Shown here: positions 24,334 through 38,900 of the stretch, one piece after another
Position numbering within the stretch: position 1 is the first letter of the stretch
Layout of the letters: every line of letters begins with the position of its first letter
Assembly (NCBI GenBank): GCA_013396755.1
Contig: VWZF01001843.1
Location: 372,001 to 436,000, forward strand
Length of the DNA stretch: 64,000 nt
DNA from: Sclerurus mexicanus
Lineage: Eukaryota; Chordata; Aves; Passeriformes; Furnariidae
Direction of reading: 5' to 3'
Notes under the pieces: model-generated
The model's input: only the letters and a program-made list of their open reading frames with translations
Database searches by the model: none
What the model was told of the DNA's origin: nothing
Translations under genes and position numbers: made by a program

Positions 24334-27300
24334 CCCTAGAAAATCCTCTTAAATATTTCTGCTGTCTTTGGAGAAAAATGCCTCTTCTGTGCCTTGCAAA
24401 GCGGATATTTGGACATGGCAAGGGCAGGTGCCATGTTTGAATAAAGCCAGCATTCGCACTAACTCCAACCCTGGGTTTAACAGCAGCCTGTCCTGCAAGT
24501 CTTCAGCCCCCACTGGACAAAAGGACTACTGACCCAGCTGAGTTTCCCAGGGCAGTGGGGTTTGCAAACAAGGTTAACTGGGAAAGATCTCCACTGGCAA
24601 GGAAAGAAGGGATGGAATTGCACATTTGTACTTTGGATTTCTTTTGTCCCTCAACTGGGACCGGTTTCATCTTACACAAGACTTTATAAAAGCTTTGTAT
24701 TTGGTCCCAGATAAGCAGAAGGGAAGCAAGTCTTTCCAGAGTGAAATCCATCCTTCCCTCTTGAAGGCTTAATTATGCATCAAATTTTCTGGAAGAAGTG
24801 GTTTTCTCTTTCCACATATTGTAGAGAGAGCACCAAGGACTACCCTTAAACTAGATACCCAATTTTCACATGATTGAGATTCACTGTGATTAACACCTTT
24901 CTTCCTGAACTTACAAACAGCACTTCACTACTATCACTGGTACTGTCCCAGAGCTTAAGTTTCTTCCTCTTCTTTAATCTACAAATCAAAAGCCAAACTA
25001 TAAAACACTCCCTTTATCCCACTGCCTGGATCTCTCCCCTGTCAGGTTAACTCATCCTCTGCTCCAGCTGAAATCTACGCGGAGTGATTTATAACATATT
25101 TATTTTGATGATAAAACAGAGTACAAACAGTATGCCAGAGAGATTAAAGCTGTCATTTATGTTATTGATATAACTGATGATGCAGCCTGCATTAGAGAAA
25201 GAACCAAACTATGAGATGCTTGAACCTCAAAGAGAAGAACCTCTCCCACATGCCCAGTTTGTGCTCCACCAGCTCCAGAGGAGCCTGTTCCCATTCAGCT
25301 CGACTGCTCCTTACCAGGAGGATTTGCTTCCTCTGCACGGACACTGCGAGGGCTTGGCTAAGGTGCTCCACCAAATGTTCAGCTGCTGACAGCTTCCAGC
25401 ATTTCACAGCTCCTCTGGCTTCCACGTGGCTCCCTCTGTCCAAGGGCCCCTCTCCAACCCTGCTGCTCCCTTCAGGCCAATTACATCCACATGGACACAC
25501 TTCTCCAGAACTTTCCCTGTGCCCATCGGTTGCTTTGATAGTTTTCACTCCTTCTCTCCTTTCCAAGATTTTTTTAAATTGTTTACCAGGACTTTTCTCC
25601 TCTACCTGGGCGAAAATGTAACACTGAGCAGATGGAGAACAGCATATAAATCAAGCTCAATAAGGGGCTGGTAATGCAGTGGGAGAGGAGAATTTGTGCC
25701 TGCGACTGTGGCCAGTAACTGTGTGTGATCCCACGCACACGCACAGGATGAAATTCAACTTGTCAGACTCACAGTCTAATTCAAAACTACCACTATTCTG
25801 CTCAGATAAAAGCAAAATAACAATCCCTTTGCCTAGGAAACTGAATTTTGTACATGATCAGATGAGACACTACAAGGACAGAATACCTGGTGTGAAGCAG
25901 CACATCCAGGCCAAGGATCTGCTGCAGCTGAACTTTGCTTTCCTACCTGCTGAAACAGCAAAGATTTTATGTTTTAGCGTGAGTTGTCCTGACACAACAG
26001 GACTGAGGTCTGCAGGGCTCTCTGTGTAGTGGCAGCTGGACCAAAGTTTCTGAGTGGTGACTCGGGACTGCCAGCAGCTCAGATGATGGCAGACCTGCCA
26101 GGTCTCTGCCTTTACCAGTAAAAACTCAGTAAATTGCAATTTGTTGCATGGTCTTCATGATTAAATAATTAAGTAATTTTCATTACTCACTACTATGAGG
26201 GTCAAGGAGCCAATGTGTCTGTATCAGCAACCAACCAATGCTAATGGGTCTTCCACATCTGATGGCAATTGATACAGCACAGTCATTTCTAAAGCAGTAC
26301 ATGCCTTTCTGTGGGCCTTTTGCAGCCAGTTCGGATTCTAAGAACTCCGGTGTGGAAATGCTTCAGGCTGTAGCAAGGTGAGAGACAGGGAGGAGAGCAG
26401 CTCTGATGGGAAGAGAAGATACAGTGGATCAGCAGAACACCTCCACGTGACCAGCGTCTTATCACTGCCAGAACATTGATAGCCGAAGCAGCAAAACTCA
26501 TTTTTACTACTCTTTCCTTATCTCTCTTACAAGAGAGCAGATTCTCCACTGCAGTGACTGAAGGCATCCCAGTGGAGCTGATGTGCTGCTATCAGGTGAA
26601 TTTTGGCCCTGAAGAACCGAGGCTTGTTCATACTGTGCAAGATGCAAGTGGCTGATACAGACTGACTGGGATTTGAACCAGATGCACAAGCCCCCCTCCG
26701 CTGCAGAGGATACTCCACGACAAAAGGTGAAAGGAAACACCTCTGAGAGTTCAAAGCACACTGCTCTTATTCCTGTGCCAGAGGAGTCGTGACAGGCAAG
26801 AGAAGATCATCCTTCATAAACTATTTATGAAGGGCTCCACACTGTTTCTTTGCACAGGGTACCACCCTGCAGTGCCTTCTTGCAGCTGGCCCCACAGCTG
26901 TCTGTGATGGCTGTGCCTAAACGAAGGCAAAGTCAAGAAAAATAAATCAGGGCAGCAGGAATTTGTCCTCATTTCTTTTTGAAGTGTATCTGTCCTGAAG
27001 CCTTATGTCATTACATCATGTCTGCCACAAAGCCAGCCTGGAAAAGAGAATCCAGCACCTTTCTGGGTAAAACTGAGCAGGAAAACCAAGCGTTCAGTGC
27101 AGAAGGTAAGCAAGGGTAGCAAATACTGACCTACACAGGAGTAATCTGATCAGTGTAACTAATGATAGAGGCCCTCAGCTGGTATAAATCAGTGTAGACT
27201 CACAGGCTTCAAACAGAGGCACGTTAATTTATTTCAGCTGAAAAGCTGGCCCATGGCATGTAAAAATTTAGCTGCACAGCAGAAGAACAGGTGAAGAATG

Positions 27301-27922
27301 ATCTTTGTACAGACACACAACGATTTAGCACAAGCAGCATTCCTCTTGGTAGGACAGTGAGCTCGGACACAGGGAACAAGGATTCAGTGGAGAACAAACA
27401 CACTTGTGTCCTCAGGAGAGTAGTTTTTCACAGAATCGAGGGGTATAATTGGTCTTAGTATGACCTTTGCTTTTGTAGTGAGCTCTGGCTTTTCCAGTCA
27501 TATATAGACATGCACTGACCTCACAATGGCATGATGCCCACAGATATTACTGATCATGGAGAAGTGATGCTGTGGATGAGTGTGAGTGCTGGTCTCAGCA
27601 TAAAACAGGGCTTTTGGACCTCTCTGCAAATAGATAACAATAGGAAACAACAAAACCCTCCAGTGTGTCTATTTTGGAGAACAAAATCTGCTGAGGCTCA
27701 TGTTTGAGACACCACTTTGGGATGCCTGCAGAGCAGGATTTAAAGCTCTGCAGCTCTCATAGTCTCTCTGAAAAGCTTAATTATGGGAAAAGCAAACCAA
27801 TTTGTTTGCTCTGTAGGATAGATTACATGTGACAGTGTATATGGAAGTTATTGCAGTGGTCAGTAAAGGGAAACACCAACATGAGGAAGCAGGAGGAGCA
27901 AAACTCATGGGCATCAGTGAAA

Positions 27923-27985
27923 GTCTAGACTCGATGATCCTTAAGGGTTCCTTCCAGCTTGGGATAGTCTATGATTCTATGATTT
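27923..27985 (+). mobile_element. CR1 LINE, very short 3' tail
   Basis: The sequence GACTCGATGATCCTTAAGGG, then TTCCTTCCAGCTTGGGATAG and TCTATGATTCTATGATTT, is the CR1 3' end in sense orientation, terminating in the octamer repeat. Only about 63 nt are recognisable. It is the only copy in the window on the strand opposite to CDH4 transcription. Confidence 0.85.
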
Positions 27986-28304
27986 ACTGCCCACTGAACA
28001 ATGCCAGTGTGAGATGACTTTGGTCCTAGTGCCTCGTGCACTGGGGACTGGAGATTGCCTTCAAGGAAATTTCAAACCTGGCTGAACTCTGCTCCCTTGG
28101 AACGAATTCACAGGGCTCAATTTCTGGCAACCTTTTCTCTTTCAGTAACTATATTTCTGTGTGGGTTTGATCTGAGACCCCTGCTTGCTTTGACTTGAAT
28201 TCATGTTAGACTTACTCATATGACTTATTGATGTGCTTCCCATCCACACACTTTTAATGCAAAGAGGCAGACAGGCCAGCTCGAGGACATGGCGCCATAG
28301 ATTT

Positions 28305-28317
28305 AAAAAAAAAAAAA
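28305..28317. repeat. A13 homopolymer
   Basis: Thirteen consecutive A residues; a likely site of length polymorphism or assembly error. Confidence 0.9.
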
Positions 28318-31052
28318 TAGCAGCAATTTCTGACATGTTACAGAGCCTCTTCATATCTCACTTCCATTTATGGCACATTTTGGTTTTGGATTTAACCCTC
28401 CAAAGCCATTAAGAGTCCTCAAAAGTCCCAAACACAAGTTTCCCACCCTTCAAAAACCCCAGTAACAACTGCATTCACATCCTCCTCCTAACCAGGACGG
28501 AGTCCAGTCTGGTCTGGGATGCTAATTCTCAGCTGCCTTTTTAATGGCCGATATTCTGATAAACACACTGAACTCCTTGTTTAATATATTTTTTTCACTA
28601 TTATTAATTGATAATTTAATTTCTGATCTGGTGAATTACATGCAATTCCTTCACCATCAGGGAAATGACAAGTTTAGAGCAGAATAGTTTAGGTAAGCAG
28701 ATTGTCAGTGCTTATGGCTGTAAGACATAATTATGTACAGCCAACTGTGTAACACGCTTGAAAAAAATTATAAGCCTAGGCACAGAAATTAAAATTATTT
28801 CAAGATGAAGTTGTACAAATACAGCTGCAAAAAGCTGCAAAATCCTATTAATTTATTCCAACTGTAGTGGGTAGTGCAGGGGGGATCCAGCCCCCACCGC
28901 TCTGCCAAAAGAAGTTTAACTCCAACACCCAGCAAATAAAGGGCTGGATGTTTAAATCCAAACACGGCTCCGGAAGACTATTTCAGCTATTATTTATGTA
29001 CTCATAAACTTCTGGGCATCAGCTGGTAACTTGGTATGATGACTCCTCAGCGTGTCAGGGCAAACATTAAACGCTGAATTACCATATGTCAGCTTAGGAT
29101 AGTTAATAATTCTACTGCATCTTGGACAACTTGAAGGCTTTTCTGAAATTGCTGTCAAATCGAATCCTCCCTTCGATCAATAAAGCAGCACAACGAAATA
29201 CGCTATTTGTGGTGCTGGAAAGAGTAGATTAGCAAAATATTGTAAATGCAACTGGCAGGGACAACAAACTGCACCTCCTAAGCAGAGGTGCCCAATAAGC
29301 ACATCAATGCTTTCAAGGAGGTGACCCACACCACACACGTGTCTCTCTGTTACCTGCACTTCTGGTTTGCCACCAAAGCCCCCCCAAGCCCTGAGCTGGG
29401 CATTACCTGTGGCTCTAACAGGCAGCAGGTAATTACAGGAGCGATGTTTGTTCTACACCGCTGGGCCCATCAATCGCAGCCCGAGGAGTGAAATAGAGAA
29501 CGACTGCGAGCATGGGGAACACGTCCAGCCTGCTGCTTGTTTTCCAAGCTGTGTAATAGAGATATCCCTGGCAATCCTGAGGGTGAGGACCAGCAGCAGT
29601 CTCTGGGAACAGCCAAATCAGGTAGGAAATGCAGAAATCTGCACACTGGGCTTCACTTAGAGGGGTACTACCAACTCCAGATCACACTTCTGCTGCCACT
29701 TTTACTCTCAGTCAAGCACAGCCACAACAAACACACACTACTACAGCAAGTAAAACAGATTGGAAGAAATGTTATTTCCTCCATGCATTTGACAGCATCA
29801 ATGACACATTTAAAGATACTCAACACTGGCAAACTGGGACCAGATCCCCAGTGCAACTGTGTTCCTGCCACAGCACCTGAAACCTCAGTTAAATTATTCC
29901 TAGGCTTTCCTGCACATCTTACTATGGTTATGCAGCATATCTGGCCCTGGCTTTCTGTAGTCCAGCCACAGGACACTGTGGCTTTTATGGGAGCCCTGGA
30001 AGGGGTTTTTTCCTCAAACCAACTGAAAGCAAAGGTGTTGCACCCCAGATGGCTTCACTGTGCAGCACCCAGCCTGCTCCTGGCTCCCATGAGCATCCCT
30101 CCAGGAACACAGCTGGGAAACCCTGCTCCGGTTTCCTTTTTTTTGAAGCACAAACATAAGCCGAACTCTTACAACATCCCTGTGTTTTGTCGTGCTCTTT
30201 GATCTCTTCACTGCATTCCCTGTCTTGTCAGGTTTTATAGTTCAGTTGTGAGTCAGAAATATGCTCTCTGGGTCCTACAGATCCATCCCATCCAGCACAC
30301 ACGCCTTCCCAAAGCCTTGTTGGAGGCTGCGGACAGCAGGAATGGACTCGAAACATGGTGGTCCCCAACAACCTTTAAAACCAACAGCTGTAAGTAAAAG
30401 AAAGCCATTTCTTATAGCACGTTTTTTGAGCATTTTGATTTTTGGTAATTCAGGTCACTCCATCCGATATTCCACTGCTGACAGATTTAGTTGTAGCGGC
30501 TGTTCTCGGGCTGCAGGGCCCTGAGAAAGTGATGTGAAACTAGCTGGTGGCAGGAAATTGCCTTCATAATACTTTCAATTTAAAAAAGTTGATAATGATG
30601 CAGGGAATGGGTCCTGTGGGAAAACGTGAGGGTCCAAAATAATCCAACAGCAAAAGAATTGTGAACTGCTGACTTTCAGCATTTAATGGGGATAGAATTA
30701 CAGGTCATCTTCGTTCATCAGTACTAGGCATACTCAAAAGGTGATAGTAGAAAGGAATGGATTATTATCATTATTTCATAGAGTATCTTTTTTTTTAATC
30801 AGAGGAAATTAAAAGAAAAAAGTCTGCCACATCCCCAATTCACACAGCTGCTTTCAGCATGGCTTCTCTTAGTTCAGCTGCTTCACACTGACTTCCACTG
30901 GCTGCCAAGCTGACCCAGTATTTCTGTGCTGATTAGAGTGGGATATTGCTTCATGTTTATTTCTAGGAAAGCTCAAAGTTGGCTCCTGTGCCTTTGAGAA
31001 GCTGGATGTATGTGGGGAAATGATGTTTCGTCAAACTCTAAATCTTCAGGGC

Positions 31053-31070
31053 TTTTTTTTTTTTCTTTTT
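31053..31070. repeat. T12-C-T5 homopolymer tract
   Basis: A run of twelve T, one C and five T. On the gene strand it is A-rich. Confidence 0.9.
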
Positions 31071-33954
31071 AATAAGAAGCAGGAGGAAGATTTCATGACC
31101 CTCTGAACTATCCCTGGGTTTGAATACGCTACATGGCATGCCTGTAAACACAAGAAGAAAGCTCTTGTGTGAAACTTCTTAAACTGCAGAGGATGACGGA
31201 CAGCAAATGGGATGCAAGCCAAGGAACATGACAATTAGCACAGAGAAAGTTTTCAGGGTTTATTCCATCAGTCAGCACTTAAGGAGGCTTTGAAGGGGAA
31301 AAAAGATCCTTTTTATATTAATCCACTACTTCTGCACTTTCCCCCTATTCCATGGATTTAGTGCTTAGCTGCTAAATATCTATATGCAGAGCTTTATTAA
31401 GAGGAGTTGGTTTACTTTTTGAAAGATTCCACATCCATTAGTTCATAGAGAGAAAAGAGGCAAAATCATTTTGCCTGCTGCAATACCCCGACTTTAAATG
31501 ACAATTTACTCTTCCCCAGCTTTTAGTACTTAAAGATGTGGATGAGAAAAGAGCTGGCATTTCTTGCAGTGGTATTTGTGGTCATCACCTCACTAAAGAG
31601 TTGGTTGTGCTACTGATGATAAAGCAACTCAGTGAAAGCAAGGGGAAAATCCTTCCCATTTCACCCCCTTCCTGTTTTATCTTGGCAGACTTCACATCTT
31701 AAGAGGCACCTTACTGTTCCAAGAAAAAATATTTTCTTTTTTCTTTACAAAGAAAAAGTTCTCTCAAGCAAGAACTTGGGCAACAGCAGGGGACAACGCC
31801 ATGCCAGTATTAATTAGCAAATTCCAAATGAATCATAGTTTGCGCTTAGCAGGGTATGCTTGAAAAACATGTGAACTTTTAAAATGCTGTATTGAGCATA
31901 CTAGTTACATCTTACTTTTAATATAATTTTTAATAAGACTAACAAAGAAAGAGTTGCTTTGAAAGGGCATCTTATTCATTTCCTCCATGGTCCTGCTCCC
32001 AGGCATTTGTGCTCTTGTCCATCTCTTTATTTAGAGGTTGACACCCTCCCTTAGCTCACCCCTTTTGGTTCAAGGACACTCTGGGGGACAGCATTTTTCC
32101 TCTAATTAAGAGGTGGCATGTGTGGTCTTCCCCACTGCCACCCGACTCACCAAGCAGGGGGTGCACTGTGACATGCCACACTTGTCATCTCCGTGCCTCT
32201 TTGATCCCGAGTCCCCAGGACTCCATGATGTGCCTTCCCTGCCGAGGAAGGGTGCTCCTGCAGGTTGGTGCTTCCGTGCACCCAACTCCCTGCCTCAGCA
32301 CAGGAGGCAGAACCTGGCAGGGGGTACACGTGGCAGCTACTGCAGTGATGGACTCTGAGTTTAATTTCAGGGTTATTTAGGCTGTGATTAAGCTGGGGCA
32401 CCTGCCAGTGCAAGGCTTATCAATTCTCTTTGATTTGCAAGACTCTGCATCTGTGTCAGAACTTCAATTCCGATGCAGACTCCATCCCTGGTTTTCCTCT
32501 CTTTCACTTCAATATTGAGTTTAAAAGACACAGGAGCTGAGAGAAGAGACTCGGCCAGGGTAAGCAGCCATGGGAGGCTGTGAGCATTCACTCAGGTAGC
32601 ATGCAAGGAGAAAAAGATGCCCTTGGCTAGCTAAGAAACGCAAGATTCCCAAGTCTCCTCATGCTTTCCCTTATCCTGGCAAACAGAACTGAAAGTGCAC
32701 AGAAGAGCTGGGGGCTATTGCAACCTAAAGAACAACTGCAGTGTCCACTGGGATCCAGAACATTCAGAGCTATTTTAATCAAATTACTATTGATTAGGGA
32801 CAAACTAGAGTCTACTGAAGTTAATGGACACATTTCCATCGACTTCAAAGGGCTCCAAAACAGCCTGTAACACAGAAAACAAGCAAGTACCAAAATGAGA
32901 AAATGCATTTGAGTCTCGCCCTAATTGCATGAGATGAAAGAACTGTTTCAGCTGGAACTTTTTGAAACTGTTCTGCCTGAGACAAATGTCAAACAGCTCA
33001 AATGGTCAAAATTCAGCAAAGCTACCAGAAATAAGGAGAATCTGACAGCAGTAAGTGTGGCCAGCTATGGATACCACAGAACTGGAGACAGATATATCTG
33101 CTCTACTGACAGTTCTGGAAGACCTTCACTAAATTATATAGGAAGAAAAACTTGTCAATTTTGTGCATCTATAGATATATACACTAATTTAGTTTTACTT
33201 TCCACTCAAATTTATTTTCCCTAAGAAAGAGGGGATTTTTCTTCTTTTTCCCTGGAAGAGTTAGTGTGTTTAATTCCACACTACAAATGTATCATTCGTC
33301 CTTTTGTCTTCACAGGACCTAATCATCTTCTCTGAGGGATGAATATGAAATCATGACACGAGCAATCTGTTTAAAGTAGCCTCTCTTACTGCCTAGAACA
33401 TTTCATTGTCTTTCAAGCTATATATTCATGTGACACCCAGACATCCTATAAAACTCACAAATCTTAAGGCCTAAAAGGGATTTCTTTTAAATTTTATAAG
33501 GGAAAAAAATCAGGCCTGACTACTGGGAGGTCAGGACTTTACTGACCTTCACAATATTAGGTTCTCCCCAGAGTGGATGCAATTAAGTGTTGAATCAGTG
33601 GAAGAAATAAGTTTTTTTTCCTACTGAAGAAGCTAAATTGAGAGGGCACTTTATATAGCTTGTAGGGACCAGCAGCATCATATTGTTGTTAACTCCAGCA
33701 TCACCCTTCCCCAGCATGGATTCATTCCAGAGCTTTAGCAGGTAAATCCCCCCTGAGGTCACTTGTGCCATGCTGGAATGGCAGCGGAGGCTGCAGTGGC
33801 TTTCCTGATCACACAGTAGTTGAGAAAATTTGGGGTAGTAGCTAAAGGAAGATTTTGGGTTTAAATGCTCCATCCTGCCTATTTCCCCCTTCCATTACCA
33901 TTCAAGAGGATGTTTTCCTCAAACTGTATCAGAATAAGTACCAGAATCTGCCTT

Positions 33955-34030
33955 TACATACATACATATACATGTATATATACACATATATATACACACA
34001 CACATATATTTATACACACACACATGTATT
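33955..34030. repeat. Compound TA/CA microsatellite
   Basis: Alternating purine-pyrimidine tract of TACA, TATA and CACA units, ending CACACATGTATT. It is a typical imperfect dinucleotide microsatellite. Its lack of stops in some frames produces Tyr/Ile/His/Thr-rich peptides in the long frames crossing it. Confidence 0.95.
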
Positions 34031-35930
34031 TACGGATGGATGAAGATTCCAGCGCCACTGTTACCACCAGGAGAAGAATGCAAACACTCAACAAACATCC
34101 AGTTACCAGCACCCTGATCAGCAGCTCCTTTGGTAGAAAAGCAGACAGAAGTCTGTCCACCAAAGGCCCCAATTCCAGGGCTTTCCAGACAAACCCTTCT
34201 TCCATAAAAAGCCTGTGGGAAGAACAGATGCAGAGCTCAGCAGCAGCTGCTGGGAGCTCTTTCTCCAGCTCTGCTGCCATGTCAAACCACAAGGTTCAAC
34301 CAGGGGAGATGCCATTTATCACATTCCTTCATGTTGCTCCCAACTCAGTGGTCACCTCTGACTGTGGGACTGGAGCACTGGGTGAAGAATGTCCAATCTC
34401 CACGTCGCTTCAGACACCCACAGCTGGGATGGAAAGACATGGTTCAAGCATCTCTTAATGTCCTGTTATTTGTGGATCACTGACAGGGTTGATTATAACA
34501 GTTTGACACGGCTCCAAAGGAGCTGTTATGGTCTATTGTGTCAATAGGTACCTAGGGAGCCTTTAATCCACAGATGTATGTGGAACAACAGCATACTAAA
34601 AACACGGGTTTTTTTCCTTCTTGAAAGTTGCTATTGCTAAAGCAGTAAAAAGAAGCAAAAGTAATGCTCATTGTAGGAATAAAAGCCCTGTCATTTTTTC
34701 CCATGATAAGAGCATAAAAAAGTCTGAAACCCAGGATTTTCCCCCTTTCAGTTGTAATATAAAAATGATCCAAAATGTTTATGCCAGGAGACAATTTGGA
34801 ATGACTTGTTTTCCTGCTGAGCTATAATCTTGGTCAGCGGGAAATGTGACTCAAAATGTATTGCTGCTGTAGTGTGAAGGAAAGAAGGGGTGAACTGTCA
34901 TAATTCTTAAATTAGCAGAAACAGGGGTTTGTGTATAGGATGTGTGAAAGTATGAAAGTAAGCACAGGGGGAAAACTGTTTGTTTTCCTTGGAAACTGGA
35001 TGTGATTAAGAAGAGTGCCCTTCCATGTTAGATTCTCATGAGGTTCCTGGAGACTGCAGAGACAGGCGTGGTGTGCAGGCACACGTACAGAGATACTGAA
35101 ATGGTGCACAGAATATACAATTATCACTTATGAAGTCACACACTCCTGCTTTTTATAAGCAGATTCTTTCAAAACACTGATTTGCTAAGTGAGGTCTATG
35201 AGATGCCACATACCCAGAGCACAGAGGCATTCAAATTTGTTTCCCTGAAAAATGCTGTTAAAAATGATTCACTTAATAAAGAATTCTGTTTACAAGCAAG
35301 GAGTTAGAAGATGTCTTGGAAACATCTGTCTGCTCATTCTTTAAGCAGTATCTTTTTGCAGATACAATATAATTTTCAAAAAATGGTATGAGGTACATAA
35401 ACATCCAGGATCTCTCATGAGAACATGACTGACTTTTCAGTCCTACTCCCATTTAGTCCTTATACAGAAACACAACCAGTGGAAGTTTTGCAAGAGAATA
35501 AGCAAACATTTATGATGTTAGCAATTAAATCCTTATTTGTACAAGGGTCTTAGTATTTCCACTGGCAGTCATGACAGAAAAACACCACCATATCCTGAGA
35601 ATACTAATAAAAAATCCTTGAATACAGAACTGCTGTCATGTGACTTGGCAAACTTCAAACCAAGGTCTTCAGGGGGAAAAGAGCCTGGGTTGCAAAGTCC
35701 TCACCGTAAAAAAAAATATTTGACAGTATGTTTCAAAACATTATTTAAATAAAGACTTCTGTTTCAAGTTATTAATGCCTTTAATATGGATTCTCATCTC
35801 CTCTTCTCTTTTTATTACTTTGTGTGTCTTTCTGGTTATTTAAGGGGTTGTGAAAAGAGCCGGTCAGGACTTCAGAGCTCCCTCTGCTCATCAGTGACAG
35901 ATGCTGACCATAAAGTCAAAGCCAATGCTT

Positions 35931-35943
35931 AAAAAAAAAAAAA
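35931..35943. repeat. A13 homopolymer
   Basis: Thirteen consecutive A residues following GCCAATGCTT. Confidence 0.9.
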
Positions 35944-38900
35944 GAAATCTACCCAGAATTCTTTTTTCTCCTCTCAGGGGAGGGAAGGCAAACACATCCA
36001 TCCCTCGCTGTCCTGCTCCTTCCAGCTTCCTACCAGTGGGCAACACTGGAGCCAGAACTGAGCTGGACGGCTTATTTTAACTAAGAATATGGGAGCACGA
36101 ACTCTTCATAAGTATTAAGCATTATGTGACCTGGACCAAAGCTGCTGTCCCATCAGGGGGCACTCAGAGAATCCCAGGAGAACATCCTGCATCCTCAGAA
36201 GAAGAATCTGCAGGTGCTTTGAGCAGTGTGTGCCCCCTCCTCTCGTACCGCACTGTCCTTTCCTCGGGGCAACAGCTGGCTCTGACAGCCTGTGTGTTTG
36301 ATGGTCTGGATATCACACACATGGGAAAAGGGTCACGGTTTCCAAATCATCTGGTGCAGTAATGGGAGCAGACAGCTCCCCAGCAGCACGAGCCAGAACA
36401 TCTCTGCGCTCTGACATCGCGTCAGGGCACCGGCACAGGCCGAGGAAAAGCAGAGATCTCCTGTGTCCTGAAACATCTGGTCATCTCCATCAGACCAGGG
36501 GTGGTGTCAGATCGTGCCAAAAGCATCTGGGCTTCTTGTTTGCTTCATCTTCTGCACCTTCACGCTGAGCTAACTCAAAGCACAGATCAGCTGGGGAATT
36601 TTTAGTGATCATGAAAGCTGGCACCGTTAAACAAAGCAGAACAGGACAGGTACAGTCCAAAGGTAAACTTCAGTCCTCTCTTCTAAAACACCTACCATGT
36701 AGTCCCAGGCTCTTCCAGTAACAGTTTGCTACCCTGACATGCTAAATGGTTAAGTAACATTTTCCACATTAATGGCACAGCAAGGAAATAAAGAGCCAGA
36801 CAATTCATGTTCATGAGTAAACGATGTACACAAGGAGAGAAAGAGCCCTAATCCATTTGGAGTCTCAAATCAGATCTCCAGGGATGCTTTAGATTATTGC
36901 CCTACAGGGTGCCCAGAGTTTGTATTCAGCTTAATGGCTTTCCTAATACCAAGATGCTCCTAATGAATAACAGGGCTGGATGGAAAAACTTTATAAAGTC
37001 GCTTGCAACTGGATTAAGCGTATCAAGATGTTTTCTTTGATATTGTCTTGTCAGTTCATATCAAGTGACTCTTCCATGCTTTTATGTCAGGTAATTCCCA
37101 AGAAATTCAAGGCTACAATCAAAAATAAATGTGTAACTTTCAAATCAGTGAGAGGTGAATGATAGGAATTTTAGATTGCTGGGATAAAACCGCTTGCTAC
37201 TTCATAACACTCATGCTGCTTCCAGATTTAATACCTGCCTTTTCAAACACTATCAATTCGCTTAATATGTCAGTGGGGAATAACATTACTTTATTTTATT
37301 TTCCTTTATAAGGATCATGAACCATTTTCTCCTACAGAAATGTACCAATTACCCACATGCCAATTGTCTCAGCCACACTCTGATCTTACAGCGTGGACAT
37401 TCAGCTCAGGTGCACACAGAGCTTTCTGATGCTACAAAAGAACCACTGTGGGCTAAATTCCAGACTGATGTAAGCAGGCAAATTTCTGCTGACATCAGTG
37501 GAACTGCACTCCCCAACACAGGCTCCGAGCTTTGCTCTCTGCCCTAAGAATCTGACAAATGCCGATGGAAGTGAGAAAGAAATCCTTCATGTGAAAAATA
37601 CCTAATTTAAGGAATTAGCAGAGCAAAGCCATAGAAACAGAGGGTAGAAATAAGAGACCATATTGTTCCATTTCTGCTGGGATAGGCAAGTTATGCCTGA
37701 CTCTGCCAGCTGGGACTTTTGAGGCTGGGAAATCACCACTGGGGCACAGCAAGAGGTGTCGGTACCACTTCCCGGCTTCACAGCTCCTTGGTAGGAGAAG
37801 CACAGCAGCAAAAAGGGCAGCTAATCCTCAGGAAAATCTAAGTCCAAGGAAACACCGAGGGATCAGGTGTGTGTGGGGGTCCAGCTCGGCCACTCAGTGT
37901 GGCATGTGGGAGGCAGAGTCTGCAGGGCACAGCCAGCCAGCGCCAGCACTGCAGGCTGTGACTCCGAGCCTGCCCGTGCTAATTGGCCCTGCTGAGGATT
38001 TGGGGGTGTCAGCCAGGGCCACAGTGCCACACTAATAGAGCTGTAGGGCTGCTGCAGCAGGGCTGGAGCCCTGCAGGGCACTGCCCTGTGCTGGGCACGC
38101 TGTCCTGGCTGCCTCACCTGTGCTGACATTCGCCCCGCCCGTGCCATGGGGAGCTCTGCCTCCTGTGAGGGTACAACAGGCTCTGGCCGGGTCAAGGAGC
38201 ATCATTATTCCAAAGCTGCATCCACTGACCACATCCCAGAGCTCCCAGCTTGCTCCACCTTTTGCAAGCTCCCCTGGAGGAGATGGGGCATGGCTCTTTG
38301 ATCCGGGCAGAGCTGGCAGAGCTGGGAGCTCTGCAGCAGGGCCCTGCCAATTTATTTGTGGTAATGGATTGTCCCACTGTTTACAGTGATTTATTCAGAG
38401 TGTATCTGCATATCTATTATACATGCAGCTCTCACCACTGCTGGGTAGACCTTATTCCGCATTGATTGGGATGTGCTGGGAGATATGCCAAACATAGTTA
38501 GCAGAGAGTATCACATTGTACTTGGAAGCCTTTACCTTGAACTTACCAATGCCTTTCAGCAAGGAGAAGTCACCTTTCCTGCTCTTTTGAGAACTACTAA
38601 TAAAACTCCAGTTTAGGATATTACCTGCTATTGATGCTAACACAGGTTACAGATAAATACTATTCTCAACAGCCTGATGAGCTCACTTGTGATATCCCAG
38701 GCACTGGGGAATATCAGCCAGAGAAATAAACAGCGTTTTTTAGACTCGAAATAATTTTGGGATCTAGGTAACACATTAAGAATTGAATTGTAGAAGCCAG
38801 CATTTCAAAACCAAAAGTGCTTTGCTACTGATGACTGGATATTGCATGATATTCCCTAAGGGTAAGAAAACATGCGACTCTCAGACCAAAGCCCTCACAG

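Noticed and set aside
33865..34458. 197-codon open frame on the plus strand
   Set aside because: It runs through the TA/CA microsatellite, which lacks stops and yields a Tyr/Ile/His/Thr-rich peptide. The remainder has no family resemblance. The 112-codon minus-strand frame here has the same cause.
38309..38332. CAGAGCT/AGCTCTG short inverted repeat
   Set aside because: A 7-bp stem in GC-rich CTG-type text is common by chance and has no supporting context.
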